A stretch of DNA of 36,822 nt from Paracoccaceae bacterium (GCA_002709505.1 PARB01000008.1:1-36822); one strand, 5' to 3'. Shown: positions 24,675 to 34,422, counted from the stretch's first letter. Notes: generated by a model from the sequence alone, not told the origin. Made by a program: numbers and translations.

Positions 24675-24730
24675 TATACGTGATTTATAATGGATTGTTT
24701 CGTGATATATACGTGAGCACTCACGTATAT
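24675..24730. promoter_or_regulatory. MarR operator: perfect palindrome plus extra half-site
   Basis: Arms ATATACGTGA (24707-24716) and TCACGTATAT (24721-24730) are exact reverse complements around GCAC. A further copy of the half-site, TATACGTGA, lies at 24675-24683, between the palindrome and the marR ATG. The position between two divergent genes and the perfect 10-bp arms support a regulator site for the adjacent MarR. Confidence 0.65.
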
Positions 24731-24896
24731 TCAACCCCCTCGCTTCAGGGCGATGCGCGACGGTCAAAGCTCCCGCGCGCAAATGTCTCCCGCGACTTGA
24801 TGTTGCGCCCGGCCGCGCCACTCGCATCGCGGCTTTCGTCGCCTGTCTTCGCTGCCGGCGGCACCACCGGGGTCACACGGCAGTTGCCGAGCGCGC

Positions 24897-26351
24897 ATGT
24901 GCATGCAAGGTGTATCCTTCGTCGGAGGCCCGGTCGGCGAAGGCGATTCCATCGATCGGGCACCGCCCGCCCGATCAGTCTTTACGGACACGCCCGTGCA
25001 TCCCGCCCGTTCCGCGCAGTCGCGCGCCATTCGCCCATTCGACGTGACCAACCGCACGGTGTTCGCCATCGCGGTGCCGATGACGCTCGCCTATCTGTCG
25101 ACGCCCCTGCTCGGGCTGGTCGACACCGCCGTCATCGGACAACTGGGCGACGCGGCGCTTCTCGGCGGCATCGCGCTCGGCGGGATCCTGTTCGATCTGG
25201 TGTTTGCCAGCTTCAATTTCCTGCGCTCCGGCACCACCGGCCTGACGGCACAGGCGGTCGGCGCGGGCGACGGCAAGGAGGAGCGCGCCGTGCTGTTTCG
25301 CGCCGGCCTGCTGGCGCTTGCTCTCGGGCTTTGCGTTGTGGCGCTGCAGGTGCCGATCCTCTCCGCCGGCCTGTGGCTGATGGGCGGCAGCGAGGCGGTG
25401 AAGGCGGCGACCGCCAGCTATTTCACCGTGCGCACGCTTTCCGCGCCCGTGGCGCTTTTGAACTACGCCTATCTCGGCTGGTTCATCGGGCGCGGCCAGT
25501 CGATGACCGCGCTCCTGCTGCAGACCGGTCTCAACGGACTGAACATCGCGCTGTCGGTGTGGTTCGTGCTCTATCTCGACTGGGGCGTGGCGGGCGTTGC
25601 CGGCGCCACCGTATTGAGCGAACTGGCAACGGCGGGCGTCGGCACGCTGCTTGCCATGCGGGCGCTCAGCGGGCGGGCCTGGCCGTCTCGGGCGCGGATC
25701 TTCAACATGGCGCGCTTCAGGCGCATGATTGCGCTCAACCGCGACATCCTGATCCGCTCCTTCGCGCTGATCTTCGCCTTCGCCTTCTTTGCCTCGCGCT
25801 CCGCCGTTCAGGGCGACACGATCCTCGCCGCCAATGCGATCCTGGAGAAATTCTTCCTGATTTCCGGCTACTTCCTCGACGGGCTGGCAACCGCCGCCGA
25901 ACAGCTCGCCGGCAAGGCGGTGGGCGCGCGCTACCGCCCGGCCTTCGACAAGGCGGTGCGGCTCAGCGTCCTGTGGGGCTTCGCGCTGGCGCTCGTGGCT
26001 GCGTTGATCTTCATGGCCGGCGGCCAGGCGCTGATCGACTTCATGACCACGGCGGAGGACGTGCGCAGCGTCGCGGCGACCTATCTGCCCTGGGCGGCGG
26101 CAACCCCGCTTCTCGGGGTGCTCGCCTTCCAGATGGACGGGGTCTTCATCGGCGCCACATGGTCGCGCGACATGCGCAACATGATGCTGGTGTCGCTGGC
26201 GCTGTTTCTCGCCGCCTACTGGGTGCTGTTCCCGCTTCTCGGCAACCACGGACTGTGGCTGGCCTTCTCGCTGTTCATCGCCGCACGCGGGCTGACGCTT
26301 CTTGCCATATCGCGAAAGCGCGCGGCGGAAACCTTCCCCGAGACGGGCTGA
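24897..26351 (+). CDS. MATE family efflux transporter (DinF subfamily)
   Basis: Inner-membrane multidrug and toxin extrusion transporter, 484 residues from this ATG, with twelve predicted helices in two six-helix halves. Family signatures in the first helices are VPMTLAYLSTPLLGLVDTAVIGQLG and FNFLRSGTTGLTAQAVGAGD, placing it in the DinF-like branch that uses a proton or sodium gradient. The start is uncertain: an in-frame GTG at 24996 would remove 33 residues with no family resemblance and give 451 residues, closer to the usual 440-460. No clear ribosome site marks either. It is divergent from marR across the palindrome and convergent with choV (9 bases between stops). Substrate unknown. Confidence 0.87.
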   Translation: MCMQGVSFVGGPVGEGDSIDRAPPARSVFTDTPVHPARSAQSRAIRPFDVTNRTVFAIAVPMTLAYLSTPLLGLVDTAVIGQLGDAALLGGIALGGILFDLVFASFNFLRSGTTGLTAQAVGAGDGKEERAVLFRAGLLALALGLCVVALQVPILSAGLWLMGGSEAVKAATASYFTVRTLSAPVALLNYAYLGWFIGRGQSMTALLLQTGLNGLNIALSVWFVLYLDWGVAGVAGATVLSELATAGVGTLLAMRALSGRAWPSRARIFNMARFRRMIALNRDILIRSFALIFAFAFFASRSAVQGDTILAANAILEKFFLISGYFLDGLATAAEQLAGKAVGARYRPAFDKAVRLSVLWGFALALVAALIFMAGGQALIDFMTTAEDVRSVAATYLPWAAATPLLGVLAFQMDGVFIGATWSRDMRNMMLVSLALFLAAYWVLFPLLGNHGLWLAFSLFIAARGLTLLAISRKRAAETFPETG

Positions 26352-26360
26352 CGCGGACCG

Positions 26361-27389
26361 TCAGCGCAGGCAGTCGAGGATCTCCGCCTCGTCGATCAGG
26401 CCGACGACCGCGCCCGCCTCCATGACGACCAGCGTGCCGGCACCCTCGCGCTTCATCGCGATCACCTCGCGCACCGGCGTCTTCGGCGCGCAGCTGACCG
26501 CATCGGCCACCAGGGCCTCGCCGTTCACCGGACGCATGATGTCGCGCGCGCGCAAGACGCCGAGCGGGTTCATATGGGCGACGAACTCGGCGACATAATC
26601 GGTCGCGGGCTTGCGCACGATCTCCTGCGGCGTGCCGAGCTGGATCACCCGCCCGCCTTCCATGATGGCGATGCGCGAGCCGATCTTGGCCGCCTCGTCG
26701 AGATCGTGGCTGACGAAGACAATGGTCTTGCCGAGCTTGTCCTGCAGCGCCAGAAGCTCGTCCTGCAGGTGATCGCGGATCAGCGGGTCGAGCGCGGAAA
26801 ACGGTTCGTCCATCAACAGGATCGGCGCGTCGGTCGCAAAGGCGCGGGCCAGGCCGACGCGCTGCTGCATGCCGCCGGAGAGCTCATGGACGAACTTGTC
26901 GCCCCATTGCTCCAGGCCGACCAGCTCGAGCTGTGCGTCGACCTTTTCCTTGCGCGCCCGGGTGCCCATGCCGGACAGCTCCAGCCCGAAGCCGACGTTG
27001 TCGCGCACGCTGCGCCAGGGCAACAGGGCGAACTGCTGGAACACCATGGCGATGCGGCTGCGCCTCAGCGCCCGGAGCTCCTGCGGCGAACAGGTGGACG
27101 GATTGACCGCATGGTCGCCGTTCTGCACCCAGACCTCGCCGCGCGTCACCCGGTTGAGCCCGTTGACGGCGCGCAGCAGCGTCGACTTGCCGGAGCCCGA
27201 CAGGCCCATCAACACGATGAGCTCGCCCTCGCGAATGTCGAAGCTCGCGCCCGCGACCCCGAGGATCTGGCCGGTCTGTTCCTGGATATCCACCCGCGAC
27301 ACGCCCTGGTCGACCAGCGGCAGTGCAAGTTCGGGCTTGTCGCCGAAAACGATATCGACGTCCTTGAAGGTGACAACTGCCTCGCTCAT
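26361..27389 (-). CDS. choV: Choline ABC transporter ATP-binding protein
   Basis: Quaternary-amine uptake ATPase of the ProV/OpuAA class, 342 residues. Walker A is GLSGSGKST (62-70), the signature LSGGMQQR begins at 170, Walker B is ILLMDEPFSALD (D194-E195), and the switch His is in FVSHDLDEA. A C-terminal regulatory region of about 70 residues resembles a CBS domain (DIMRPVNGEALV...GLIDEAEIL). The ATG overlaps the choW stop by 4 bases (ATGA). Together with choW and choX it forms a complete importer; assignment to choline rests on ChoX and the neighbouring betIAB. Confidence 0.9.
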   Translation of the reverse strand: MSEAVVTFKDVDIVFGDKPELALPLVDQGVSRVDIQEQTGQILGVAGASFDIREGELIVLMGLSGSGKSTLLRAVNGLNRVTRGEVWVQNGDHAVNPSTCSPQELRALRRSRIAMVFQQFALLPWRSVRDNVGFGLELSGMGTRARKEKVDAQLELVGLEQWGDKFVHELSGGMQQRVGLARAFATDAPILLMDEPFSALDPLIRDHLQDELLALQDKLGKTIVFVSHDLDEAAKIGSRIAIMEGGRVIQLGTPQEIVRKPATDYVAEFVAHMNPLGVLRARDIMRPVNGEALVADAVSCAPKTPVREVIAMKREGAGTLVVMEAGAVVGLIDEAEILDCLR

Positions 27390-28231
27390 TGACCGTGCCC
27401 CTTTTCATCCCTGCGGAAGAAGCGGTCGAGCACGATGGCCACCAGCACGATGGCGATGCCGACCTCGAAGCCCTTGGCGATGTTCACCGTGTTGAGCGCG
27501 CGCAGCGTCGGCACGCCGAGCCCGTCCGCGCCGACGAGCGCCGCGATCACCACCATGGAGAGCGACAGCATGATCGTCTGGGTCAGGCCGGCCATGATCT
27601 GCGGCAGCGCGTAAGGCAGCTCCACCTTCCACAAAAGCTGCGACTTCGTCGCGCCGAAGGCCTCGCCCGCCTCGATCAGCTGGGTCGGCGTGGAAGAAAC
27701 GCCGAGCTGCGTCAGCCGGATCGGCGCGGGGATCGCGAAGATCACGGTCGCGATCAGGCCCGGCACCATGCCGAGGCCGAAGAGGATCAGCGCCGGGATC
27801 AGATAGACGAAGGTCGGGATCGTCTGCATCAGGTCGAGCACGGGCCGCATGGCTGCGAAAAGCGCTGGCCGGTGGGCTGCGGCGACGCCGAGCGGCACGC
27901 CGATGATCATGCACACGCTGGTCGCGGCGATAACCAGCGACAGGGTTTCCGTGGTTTCTTCCCAATAGCCCTGGTTGATGATGAAGAGCATGCTCAGCCC
28001 GACGAAAAGCGCGAAGCTCGCCTTGCGGCGCACCGCATAGGCAAGTGCTGCGGCAAGCGCCACGACGACCAGCGGATGCGGTGTCTGCAGGAGCCAGAGG
28101 ATCGCGTCGATCAACGTCTCAAGCACCGCCGAGATGCCGTCGAAGATCCAGTAGGCATTGTCGGTCAGCCAGTCGACAAGCGTCTGCGCCCATTTGCCGA
28201 TGGGCAGTTTGTGTTCCGTTAGCCACTCCAC
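27386..28231 (-). CDS. choW: Choline ABC transporter permease
   Basis: Membrane subunit of 281 residues with six or seven helices and the binding-protein-dependent transport signature (EAGEAFGATKSQLLWKVELPYALPQIMAGL, the coupling loop to the ATPase, about 191-220). The N-terminal 50 residues are a cytoplasmic/amphipathic extension as in ProW/ChoW. The GTG start at 28231 is the only start giving this N-terminus. Same strand as choX, with a 172-base gap that holds a strong hairpin. Confidence 0.9.
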   Translation of the reverse strand: MEWLTEHKLPIGKWAQTLVDWLTDNAYWIFDGISAVLETLIDAILWLLQTPHPLVVVALAAALAYAVRRKASFALFVGLSMLFIINQGYWEETTETLSLVIAATSVCMIIGVPLGVAAAHRPALFAAMRPVLDLMQTIPTFVYLIPALILFGLGMVPGLIATVIFAIPAPIRLTQLGVSSTPTQLIEAGEAFGATKSQLLWKVELPYALPQIMAGLTQTIMLSLSMVVIAALVGADGLGVPTLRALNTVNIAKGFEVGIAIVLVAIVLDRFFRRDEKGHGQ

Positions 28232-28338
28232 GGCCGTCTTGCCCCCACGTCTTGTGTTTGCCGGTCCCGCCCTCGCAGTGGGATGCCGCCATGAGCGGCA
28301 TGCCGTCGCGAACGCCCGACCGTGTCCTTAAGAAGGAT

Positions 28339-28374
28339 CCGGGGCGCGGGTCCTCAGCGGTTCCCGCGCCCCGG
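28339..28374 (-). terminator. Strong hairpin between choX and choW
   Basis: Perfect 12-bp stem CCGGGGCGCGGG/CCCGCGCCCCGG with a 12-base loop. On the minus strand it follows the choX stop by 29 bases and has no proper T-run. It probably limits read-through or protects the choX message, raising the amount of binding protein relative to permease and ATPase. Confidence 0.55.
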
Positions 28375-28403
28375 TCGGTTTCAGTCTTGCCGGATCGCGC
28401 GGA

Positions 28404-29351
28404 TCACAGGCCGAGCGCGTCCTTGGCGGCCGCCATGGCATCGCCGCCGTCGAAGGTGGTCACGCCGTCGAGCCAGCCGTCGAGAACGCCGGGGTTTTCC
28501 TTGAGCCAGGCGGTCGCGGCCTTGTCCGGATCGGTGCCGTCGTTGAGGATCGCGCCCATGATCTCGTTTTCCATCTCAAGCGAGAAGACGAGATTATCCA
28601 GGAACTTGCCGACGTTCGGGCATTCGTCGCGATAGCCGGCGCGCACGTTGGTGTAGACGGTCGCGCCACCGTAGTTCGGACCGAAGACGTCATCGCCGCC
28701 GGAGAGATATTCCATCTCGATGTTGGCGTTCATCGGATGCGGCGCCCAGCCGAGGAAGACGACGTCCTCATCGCGCTTGGTCGCGCGGGCGACCTGCGAC
28801 AGCATGCCGGCTTCCGAGCTTTCGACGATCTCGAAGCCCTTGAGGCCGAACTGATCGGCCTCAATCATGTCGATGATCAGCCGGTTGCCATCGTTGCCGG
28901 CCTCGATGCCGTAGATCTTGCCGTCGAGATCGTCCTTGAACTTGGCGATGTCGGCGAAGGACTTCAGACCCTTGTCATAGGTGTATTTCGGCACGGCGAG
29001 CGTGTATTTCGCGCCTTCCAGGTTGGCGCGCACCGTCTCGACGGACCCGTCCTCGCGGTAGGCCTTGATGTCGGCTTCCATCGTCGGCATCCAGTTGCCG
29101 AGAAAGACGTCGATGTCCTTGTTCTTCAACGACGCATAGGTCACCGGCACGGAGAGGATCTTGACCTCGCTCTCGTAGCCCAGCGCATTGAGCACCACGG
29201 AGGTGGCGGCGGTGGTTGCGGTGATGTCGGTCCAGCCGACGTCGGAGAAACGCACGGCCTTGCAGGCGTCTGCTTCGGCGGCGAAGGCGCCGCCGGCGGT
29301 CAGCCCGAGGGCAAGCGTGGCCGCGCCGAGGCGCATGGCAAAAGTCTTCAT
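28404..29351 (-). CDS. choX: Choline-binding periplasmic protein
   Basis: Periplasmic solute-binding protein of 315 residues. The signal peptide spans residues 1-24 (GGAFAAEA). The aromatic box known from Sinorhizobium ChoX is conserved with a constant offset of three: W40 (GWTDIT), W87 (GNWMP), Y116 (AKYTL) and W202 (LGWAPHP), plus D42 and N153. Cys30 and a Cys in DECPNVG can form the family disulfide. Choline specificity is thus well supported, more so than betaine. First gene of choXWV, divergent from betI; the 304-base gap upstream holds the BetI box on the far side. Confidence 0.92.
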   Translation of the reverse strand: MKTFAMRLGAATLALGLTAGGAFAAEADACKAVRFSDVGWTDITATTAATSVVLNALGYESEVKILSVPVTYASLKNKDIDVFLGNWMPTMEADIKAYREDGSVETVRANLEGAKYTLAVPKYTYDKGLKSFADIAKFKDDLDGKIYGIEAGNDGNRLIIDMIEADQFGLKGFEIVESSEAGMLSQVARATKRDEDVVFLGWAPHPMNANIEMEYLSGGDDVFGPNYGGATVYTNVRAGYRDECPNVGKFLDNLVFSLEMENEIMGAILNDGTDPDKAATAWLKENPGVLDGWLDGVTTFDGGDAMAAAKDALGL

Positions 29352-29655
29352 CTGGTTCTGTCCTCCAAGTTGTTGCCGGGCGTTTCGCGCCAGCCCCTGA
29401 TGATGTGTCAGCGATGCGGGACCTCACCGCCGGCCGCAGCACGCTCCGTGCGCCGGCAGTCGGTCCCGAACCGGATCCGCTGGTCGGCATCAGCCGTTTC
29501 CGCAGCGGTCCGCTCGCGTCGGCGCATGTAAGCACTTTTGATGCTTTCGCGCAAATGCCGGCGCGTTTCTCGTTTTTTTGTTGATTGAACGATCAATCAA
29601 AATTACTCCTTGTGCGCTATGGGCAAAATGCGCCCGACAGGAAACGGACCCGCTC
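29352..29655. other. Divergent regulatory region choX-betI
   Basis: 304 bases without a gene. The BetI dyad (29581-29600) is near the betI side. I see no second BetI box close to choX and no convincing -35/-10 pair for either gene. Confidence 0.6.
29581..29600. promoter_or_regulatory. BetI operator
   Basis: TTGATTGAACGATCAATCAA: arms TTGATTGA and TCAATCAA are exact reverse complements around ACGA. It closely resembles the BetI boxes of enteric bacteria and rhizobia (TTGATTGNACGTTCAAT type) and lies 56 bases ahead of the betI ATG, so choline-responsive repression of betIAB is expected. Confidence 0.82.
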
Positions 29656-30234
29656 ATGCCGCGCATCGGAATGGAAGTGCATCGTCGCAAGGCGCTGATC
29701 GACGCGACCGTGGAAACGATCCATGTGCGCGGATTCGGCGATGCGACGATGTCCGAGATCGCGCGCCGGGCCGGGGTCTCGGGCGGGCTGGCGCATCATT
29801 ATTTCGGCTCCAAGGCCGGATTGCTCAACGCCACCATGCGGTCGCTGCTGCTCGACCTGTCGAAGGAAACACAGGCGCGCATGGCCAAGGCCGACGGCCC
29901 GCGCGAGCGGTTGTCGGCGATGATCGGCGCGAGCTTTTCCCCGACGCAGTTCCAGCCGGCGCTGATCTCGGCCTGGCTTGCCTTCTACCTGCAGGCGCGC
30001 ACCGACACCGAGACTCGCCGCCTGCTTCGCATCTATCACCGGCGCCTGGTGTCCAACCTGGCCCATGCCTTTGCCGCGCTCCTGCCCGGCGACCGCGCCC
30101 GCGCCGCGGCGGAAGGAACCGCCGCGCTCATCGACGGTTTGTGGCTGCAACGTGTCTTCGCCGACGGCCCGCCGCAGCCGCGCTCGGCCATTCGCCGCGT
30201 CGAGGACTATGTGGAACGCCAACTCACGGACTGA
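29656..30234 (+). CDS. betI: Transcriptional repressor BetI
   Basis: TetR-family repressor of the choline-to-betaine genes, relieved by choline; 192 residues, as in characterised BetI. The helix-turn-helix is MSEIARRAGVSGGLAHHYFGSK (about 32-53), identical in pattern to known BetI. The C-terminal ligand domain contains SAWLAFYLQAR and LIDGLWLQR. The ATG at 29656 is chosen because it begins MPRIGMEVHRRKALIDAT, the family N-terminus; the frame is open to 29578 across the operator. The betA gene starts 3 bases after its stop. Confidence 0.93.
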   Translation: MPRIGMEVHRRKALIDATVETIHVRGFGDATMSEIARRAGVSGGLAHHYFGSKAGLLNATMRSLLLDLSKETQARMAKADGPRERLSAMIGASFSPTQFQPALISAWLAFYLQARTDTETRRLLRIYHRRLVSNLAHAFAALLPGDRARAAAEGTAALIDGLWLQRVFADGPPQPRSAIRRVEDYVERQLTD

Positions 30235-30237
30235 CCA

Positions 30238-31893
30238 ATGCTTGAGGCAACGCATATCGTGATCGGTGCCGGCTCCGCCGGCGCCGCCCTCGCCTATCGG
30301 CTCTCGGAAGACCCGGATGCGCGCGTTCTGATTCTGGAGGCGGGCGGCAGCGACGCCGGCCCCTTCATCCAGATGCCGGCCGCGCTCAGCTATCCGATGA
30401 ACATGAGCCGCTACGACTGGGGCTTTGTCAGCGATCCCGAACCGCATCTGGGCGGGCGGCAGCTGGTGACGCCGCGCGGCAAGGTCGTCGGCGGCTCCTC
30501 CTCCATCAACGGCATGGTCTATGTGCGCGGTCACGCCCGTGACTTCGACACATGGTCCGAAATGGGGGCGCAAGGCTGGTCCTATGCCGATGTCGCGCCC
30601 TATTTCGAGCGCATGGAGACCGCCCATGGCGGCGAAGCCGGCGTGCGCGGAACCTCCGGCCCGATGCATGTCACCCGCGGCACCAAATGGAGCCCGCTCT
30701 ACAACGCCTTCATCGAGGCAGGCCGCCAGGCCGGCTACGAGACGACGCCGGACTACAACGGGCTGAAGCAGGAAGGCTTCGCTGACATGGAGATGACCGT
30801 GTGGCGCGGCCGCCGCTGGTCGACGGCCAACGCCTATCTGAAACCGGCACTGAAACGCGCGAACGTGAGGCTCTTGACCGGCGTCAACGCCCGGCGAATC
30901 GTCATCGAGAACGGCCGCGCGACCGGCGTGGAGTTCACCCGCGGCAACGGGGTCGAGACGGCGCAGGCCTCGGCGGAGGTGATCGTCGCGGCATCGGCGA
31001 TCAACTCGCCGCGCCTCCTCATGCTGTCGGGCATCGGCGACGGCGCGGCGTTGAGCGAGCTCGGCATCGAGACGGTCGCGCATCGGCCGGGCGTGGGGCA
31101 AAACCTGCAGGATCATCTGGAACTCTACATCCAGCAGACCTGCACCCAGCCGATCACGCTCTACAAGCACTGGAACCTCGTTTCCAAGGCCCTCATCGGC
31201 GCGCAGTGGCTCTTCACCGGCACCGGTCTCGGCGCCTCGAACCACTTCGAGGCCTGCGCCTTCATCCGCTCGCGCGCCGGGATCGAATATCCGGACATCC
31301 AGTATCACTTCCTGCCCTTTGCCGTGCGCTACGACGGCAAGGCGGCAGCGGAAGGCCATGGTTTTCAGGCGCACGTCGGGCCGATGCGCTCCAAGTCGCG
31401 CGGCCGCGTGGCGCTGACCTCCGCCGATCCGGACGCGGACCCGTCCATCCTGTTCAACTACATGTCGGATCCCGACGACTGGGAGGAGTTCCGCACCGCC
31501 ATCCGCCTGACCCGCGAGATCTTCGGCCAGGAGGCCTTCGCGCCGTTCCGCGGCCACGAAATCCAGCCCGGAGACAGCGTGCAGAGCGATGCGGATCTCG
31601 ACGATTTCATCCGCGAGCACGCCGAAAGCGCCTATCATCCCTGCGGCACCTGCCGGATGGGGCGCGCGGACGATCCGGGTGCGGTGGTCGACCCGCACGG
31701 CAGGGTGATCGGCGTGGGCGCCTTGCGCGTCGCCGACAGCTCGATCTTTCCGCAGATCACCAACGGCAATCTCAACGCACCCTCGATCATGGTGGGCGAG
31801 AAGATCGCCGATCATATCCTCGGCCGCACGCCGCTGCCGGCCAGCAACCGGCAGCCCTGGATTCACCCCGATTGGCAGACATCGCAGCGCTGA
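30238..31893 (+). CDS. betA: Choline dehydrogenase
   Basis: FAD-dependent GMC oxidoreductase of 551 residues, membrane-associated, oxidising choline to betaine aldehyde. The dinucleotide motif is [14 protein letters not shown] (G10, G12, G15), followed by [22 protein letters not shown] and the GMC signature [16 protein letters not shown]. The active-site His is H467 in [10 protein letters not shown], with an Asn in NGNLNAPS (511-513). Length matches characterised BetA (about 550-556). It lies within betIAB, with a 3-base gap to betI and 40 bases to betB. Confidence 0.95.
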   Translation: MLEATHIVIGAGSAGAALAYRLSEDPDARVLILEAGGSDAGPFIQMPAALSYPMNMSRYDWGFVSDPEPHLGGRQLVTPRGKVVGGSSSINGMVYVRGHARDFDTWSEMGAQGWSYADVAPYFERMETAHGGEAGVRGTSGPMHVTRGTKWSPLYNAFIEAGRQAGYETTPDYNGLKQEGFADMEMTVWRGRRWSTANAYLKPALKRANVRLLTGVNARRIVIENGRATGVEFTRGNGVETAQASAEVIVAASAINSPRLLMLSGIGDGAALSELGIETVAHRPGVGQNLQDHLELYIQQTCTQPITLYKHWNLVSKALIGAQWLFTGTGLGASNHFEACAFIRSRAGIEYPDIQYHFLPFAVRYDGKAAAEGHGFQAHVGPMRSKSRGRVALTSADPDADPSILFNYMSDPDDWEEFRTAIRLTREIFGQEAFAPFRGHEIQPGDSVQSDADLDDFIREHAESAYHPCGTCRMGRADDPGAVVDPHGRVIGVGALRVADSSIFPQITNGNLNAPSIMVGEKIADHILGRTPLPASNRQPWIHPDWQTSQR

Positions 31894-31933
31894 CGCGCGA
31901 CACCTGCCCCGCGACACCTGAAAGGAGACGCCC

Positions 31934-33397
31934 ATGCGCGCCCAACCCGCAGCTTCCCATTTCATCAACGGTAAGCCGACCGAGGATGCCGCCGGCGCCC
32001 TGCTTGAGAGCCGCTATCCGGCGACCGGCGAGGTGATCGCCAGCCTGCATGCGGCAACGCCGGAGACGGTCAATGCCGCGGTCGCCGCCGCGCGTACCGG
32101 CTTCAAGGTCTGGGCCGCGACGCCGCCGGTGGAACGCGGCCGCGTGCTGCGTCGTGCTGCCGACATCCTGCGCGCCCGCAACCGCGAGCTCTCCGAACTG
32201 GAAACGCTCGACACCGGCAAGCCCTTGCAGGAAACGCTGGTTGCGGATGCGGCGTCGGGCGCCGACTGCCTGGAGTATTACGGCGGGCTCGCCGCGACGC
32301 TCACCGGCGAACATATCGATCTCGGCGGGTCCTTTGCCTACCCCCGCCGCGAACCGCTCGGCGTCGTCGGCGCCATCGGCGCCTGGAACTATCCGATCCA
32401 GATCGCCTGCTGGAAGGCGGCGCCCGCGCTCGTCTGCGGCAACGCTGTGGTGTTCAAGCCGTCGGAGGTCACGCCGCTCTCCGCCCTGAAGCTTGCCGAG
32501 ATCCTCAAGGAAGCCGGCCTTCCGGACGGGGTCTTCAATGTGGTGCAGGGTTTTGGCGAAACCGGCGCGCATCTCGTATCACATCCCGATGTCGCCAAGG
32601 TGTCGCTGACGGGCTCGGTGCCGACCGGCAAGCGGGTGGCTACGACGGCGGCCGAAACGCTCAAGCACGTCACGCTGGAGCTTGGCGGCAAGTCTCCGCT
32701 GATCGTCTTCGACGATGCGGATCTCGAAAACGCCGTTTCCGCCGCGATCAACGCCAACTTTTATTCCAGCGGCCAGATCTGTTCCAACGGTACCCGCGTC
32801 TTCGTGCAAAAGGGCATCAAGGAGGCCTTCCTCGCCCGGCTCGCGGAGCGCACCGCCAAGGCGCGCATGGGCGATCCGATGGACGAGAGCGTCGACACCG
32901 GGCCGCTGGTCTCGCAGGCGCAGCTCGACAAGGTGATGGCCTATGTCGCGAAGGGTGTCGACGAAGGCGCGCGGCTTGTGTGCGGCGGGACGCGGGCAAC
33001 CGTCGAGGGCTTCCCCGACGGGCTCTTCGTCAAGCCGACGGTCTTTGCCGATGTCGCCGATCACATGACCATCGCGCGCGAGGAGATCTTCGGCCCCGTC
33101 ATGTGCGTGCTCGACTTCGAGAACGAGGACGAGGCCATCGCCCGCGCCAATGCCACGGAATTCGGCCTCGCCGCCGGCGTCTTCACCCGCGACCTGCAGC
33201 GCGGCCACCGGGTGATCGCGCAGCTTCAGGCCGGCACCTGCTGGATCAACACCTACAATCTGACGCCGATCGAAATGCCCTTCGGTGGCTACAAGATGTC
33301 CGGCATCGGGCGCGAGAACGGCCATGCGGCGATTGCCCACTACAGCCAGATCAAGTCGGTCTATGTGGAGATGGGCGACGTGGAAAGCGCCTACTAG
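31934..33397 (+). CDS. betB: Betaine aldehyde dehydrogenase
   Basis: NAD(P)-dependent aldehyde dehydrogenase of 487 residues completing synthesis of glycine betaine. Catalytic residues are N152 (GAWNYP), K175 (FKPSE), E249 (LELGGKSP) and C283 (SSGQICSNG). The choline-pathway signature [13 protein letters not shown] (158-170) and the C-terminal [24 protein letters not shown] are typical of BetB. AAAGGAG lies upstream of the ATG. Last gene of betIAB; the opposite DUF4344 gene ends 27 bases away. Confidence 0.95.
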   Translation: MRAQPAASHFINGKPTEDAAGALLESRYPATGEVIASLHAATPETVNAAVAAARTGFKVWAATPPVERGRVLRRAADILRARNRELSELETLDTGKPLQETLVADAASGADCLEYYGGLAATLTGEHIDLGGSFAYPRREPLGVVGAIGAWNYPIQIACWKAAPALVCGNAVVFKPSEVTPLSALKLAEILKEAGLPDGVFNVVQGFGETGAHLVSHPDVAKVSLTGSVPTGKRVATTAAETLKHVTLELGGKSPLIVFDDADLENAVSAAINANFYSSGQICSNGTRVFVQKGIKEAFLARLAERTAKARMGDPMDESVDTGPLVSQAQLDKVMAYVAKGVDEGARLVCGGTRATVEGFPDGLFVKPTVFADVADHMTIAREEIFGPVMCVLDFENEDEAIARANATEFGLAAGVFTRDLQRGHRVIAQLQAGTCWINTYNLTPIEMPFGGYKMSGIGRENGHAAIAHYSQIKSVYVEMGDVESAY

Positions 33398-33414
33398 AGG
33401 CGAACCCCATTCGG

Positions 33415-33437
33415 CGACGGCGGGTCACTTGCCGTCG
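33415..33437. terminator. Hairpin between convergent betB and DUF4344 genes
   Basis: Perfect 7-bp stem CGACGGC/GCCGTCG with a 9-base loop, overlapping the stop region of the leftward gene. No T-run. Possible bidirectional terminator. Confidence 0.3.
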
Positions 33438-34294
33438 TCGAGCACCTCCAGATAAATCTGCGCGAAGGCTTCCAGAAGCTCGTAGCAGATCGTCACCTCG
33501 CGCGCCTGCGGATCCCAGAAGGCATTGGCTGTGCCGCAGCTTTCGCTCTTGAAGGTCACCGGATTGGGCAGCCGGTAGAGATCGTCCATCTCCTCCGCGA
33601 CCAGCTCCATCACCTCGGAGCCGCGCAGGATCTCGGCAAACACTGTCAGATCGTCGGGCGCCGCCGCATGGCGGACGGTGATCACCGGATCATAAAGCTC
33701 GCCCTTTTCCCGCACATAGGGCTCGGTGACACGATCCCAGGACGCCACCGCCTGGTCGTAATCCTCGGTGCAGGTGTCCATCCGCTCTTTCGGAAGATCG
33801 AGGTTCGCGGCCAGGTCGCGAAACGCGGAGCGGTCGCTGCCGACCATCAGGCACAACACGGCGTATCCGCGTTGCGGGTCGAGATCGTGCTGCTCGTGAA
33901 AGACCAGATCCTGCGCGTCGTCGCCCATGCCGAGGAACCAGCCGAGCATCGCCTGCGACAGGAGGTGATCCATCTCGGCATTGTCCGACTGCAACATCGC
34001 CAGGGTGGCAAGCGCGTCGACGGCGTCTTCCTCCTGCCCGAGGACGGGCAGATCCAGCTCCGAGACCAGCATGTGCCCGGCTTCGTGATAGACCGTGAAC
34101 AGCACGTTGCCGTCGACGAAATCGATCAGCGCATCGAGGTCCTCGTCCGACAGGGCCTCAAGACGCGGCGCCAGACCGCCCGTCTCCGCGGCACGGGCGG
34201 AGCGATCCGCCGCGCCGGGCCAAAGCAGCACGGCGGCGGCAAGACATCCAAGGGCTGCAAGCCTGCGCCCCGTTGAAAACACTCCGCACGCCAT
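33425..34294 (-). CDS. DUF4344 family predicted exported metallopeptidase
   Basis: Exported protein of 289 residues: signal peptide (about 1-36, hydrophobic core ALGCLAAAVLLWPGAA, cleavage near SARAAE). A zinc-protease-like motif HEAGH follows (H70, E71, H74, in TVYHEAGHMLVSELDLPVLG). The middle part carries EEDAVDALATL and the conserved SCGTANAFWDPQAREVTICYELLE near the C-terminus. These motifs match DUF4344, for which no substrate is known. GGGAG precedes the ATG. Follows pyrD by 128 bases on the same strand. Confidence 0.82.
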   Translation of the reverse strand: MACGVFSTGRRLAALGCLAAAVLLWPGAADRSARAAETGGLAPRLEALSDEDLDALIDFVDGNVLFTVYHEAGHMLVSELDLPVLGQEEDAVDALATLAMLQSDNAEMDHLLSQAMLGWFLGMGDDAQDLVFHEQHDLDPQRGYAVLCLMVGSDRSAFRDLAANLDLPKERMDTCTEDYDQAVASWDRVTEPYVREKGELYDPVITVRHAAAPDDLTVFAEILRGSEVMELVAEEMDDLYRLPNPVTFKSESCGTANAFWDPQAREVTICYELLEAFAQIYLEVLDDGK

Positions 34295-34422
34295 CGGCGC
34301 TCCCTTGCATGATCCTTGCCGGCGAGGATCGACGGCGCGCGATCATGCCGCGCGCATGCGCCATCGGCAATGCGGATTCGCCGGTCGCAAACGGCATGGA
34401 GCCAACCTGCGGAAGTGAGGTG

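Noticed and set aside
29585..29622. TTGAAC ... CTATGG as the betI promoter
   Set aside because: The distance between the two elements does not fit a 16-18 base spacer, so no promoter is claimed there.
29617..31968. Open frame of 783 codons opposite betI and betA
   Set aside because: Antisense shadow; BetI and BetA are complete with conserved catalytic residues.
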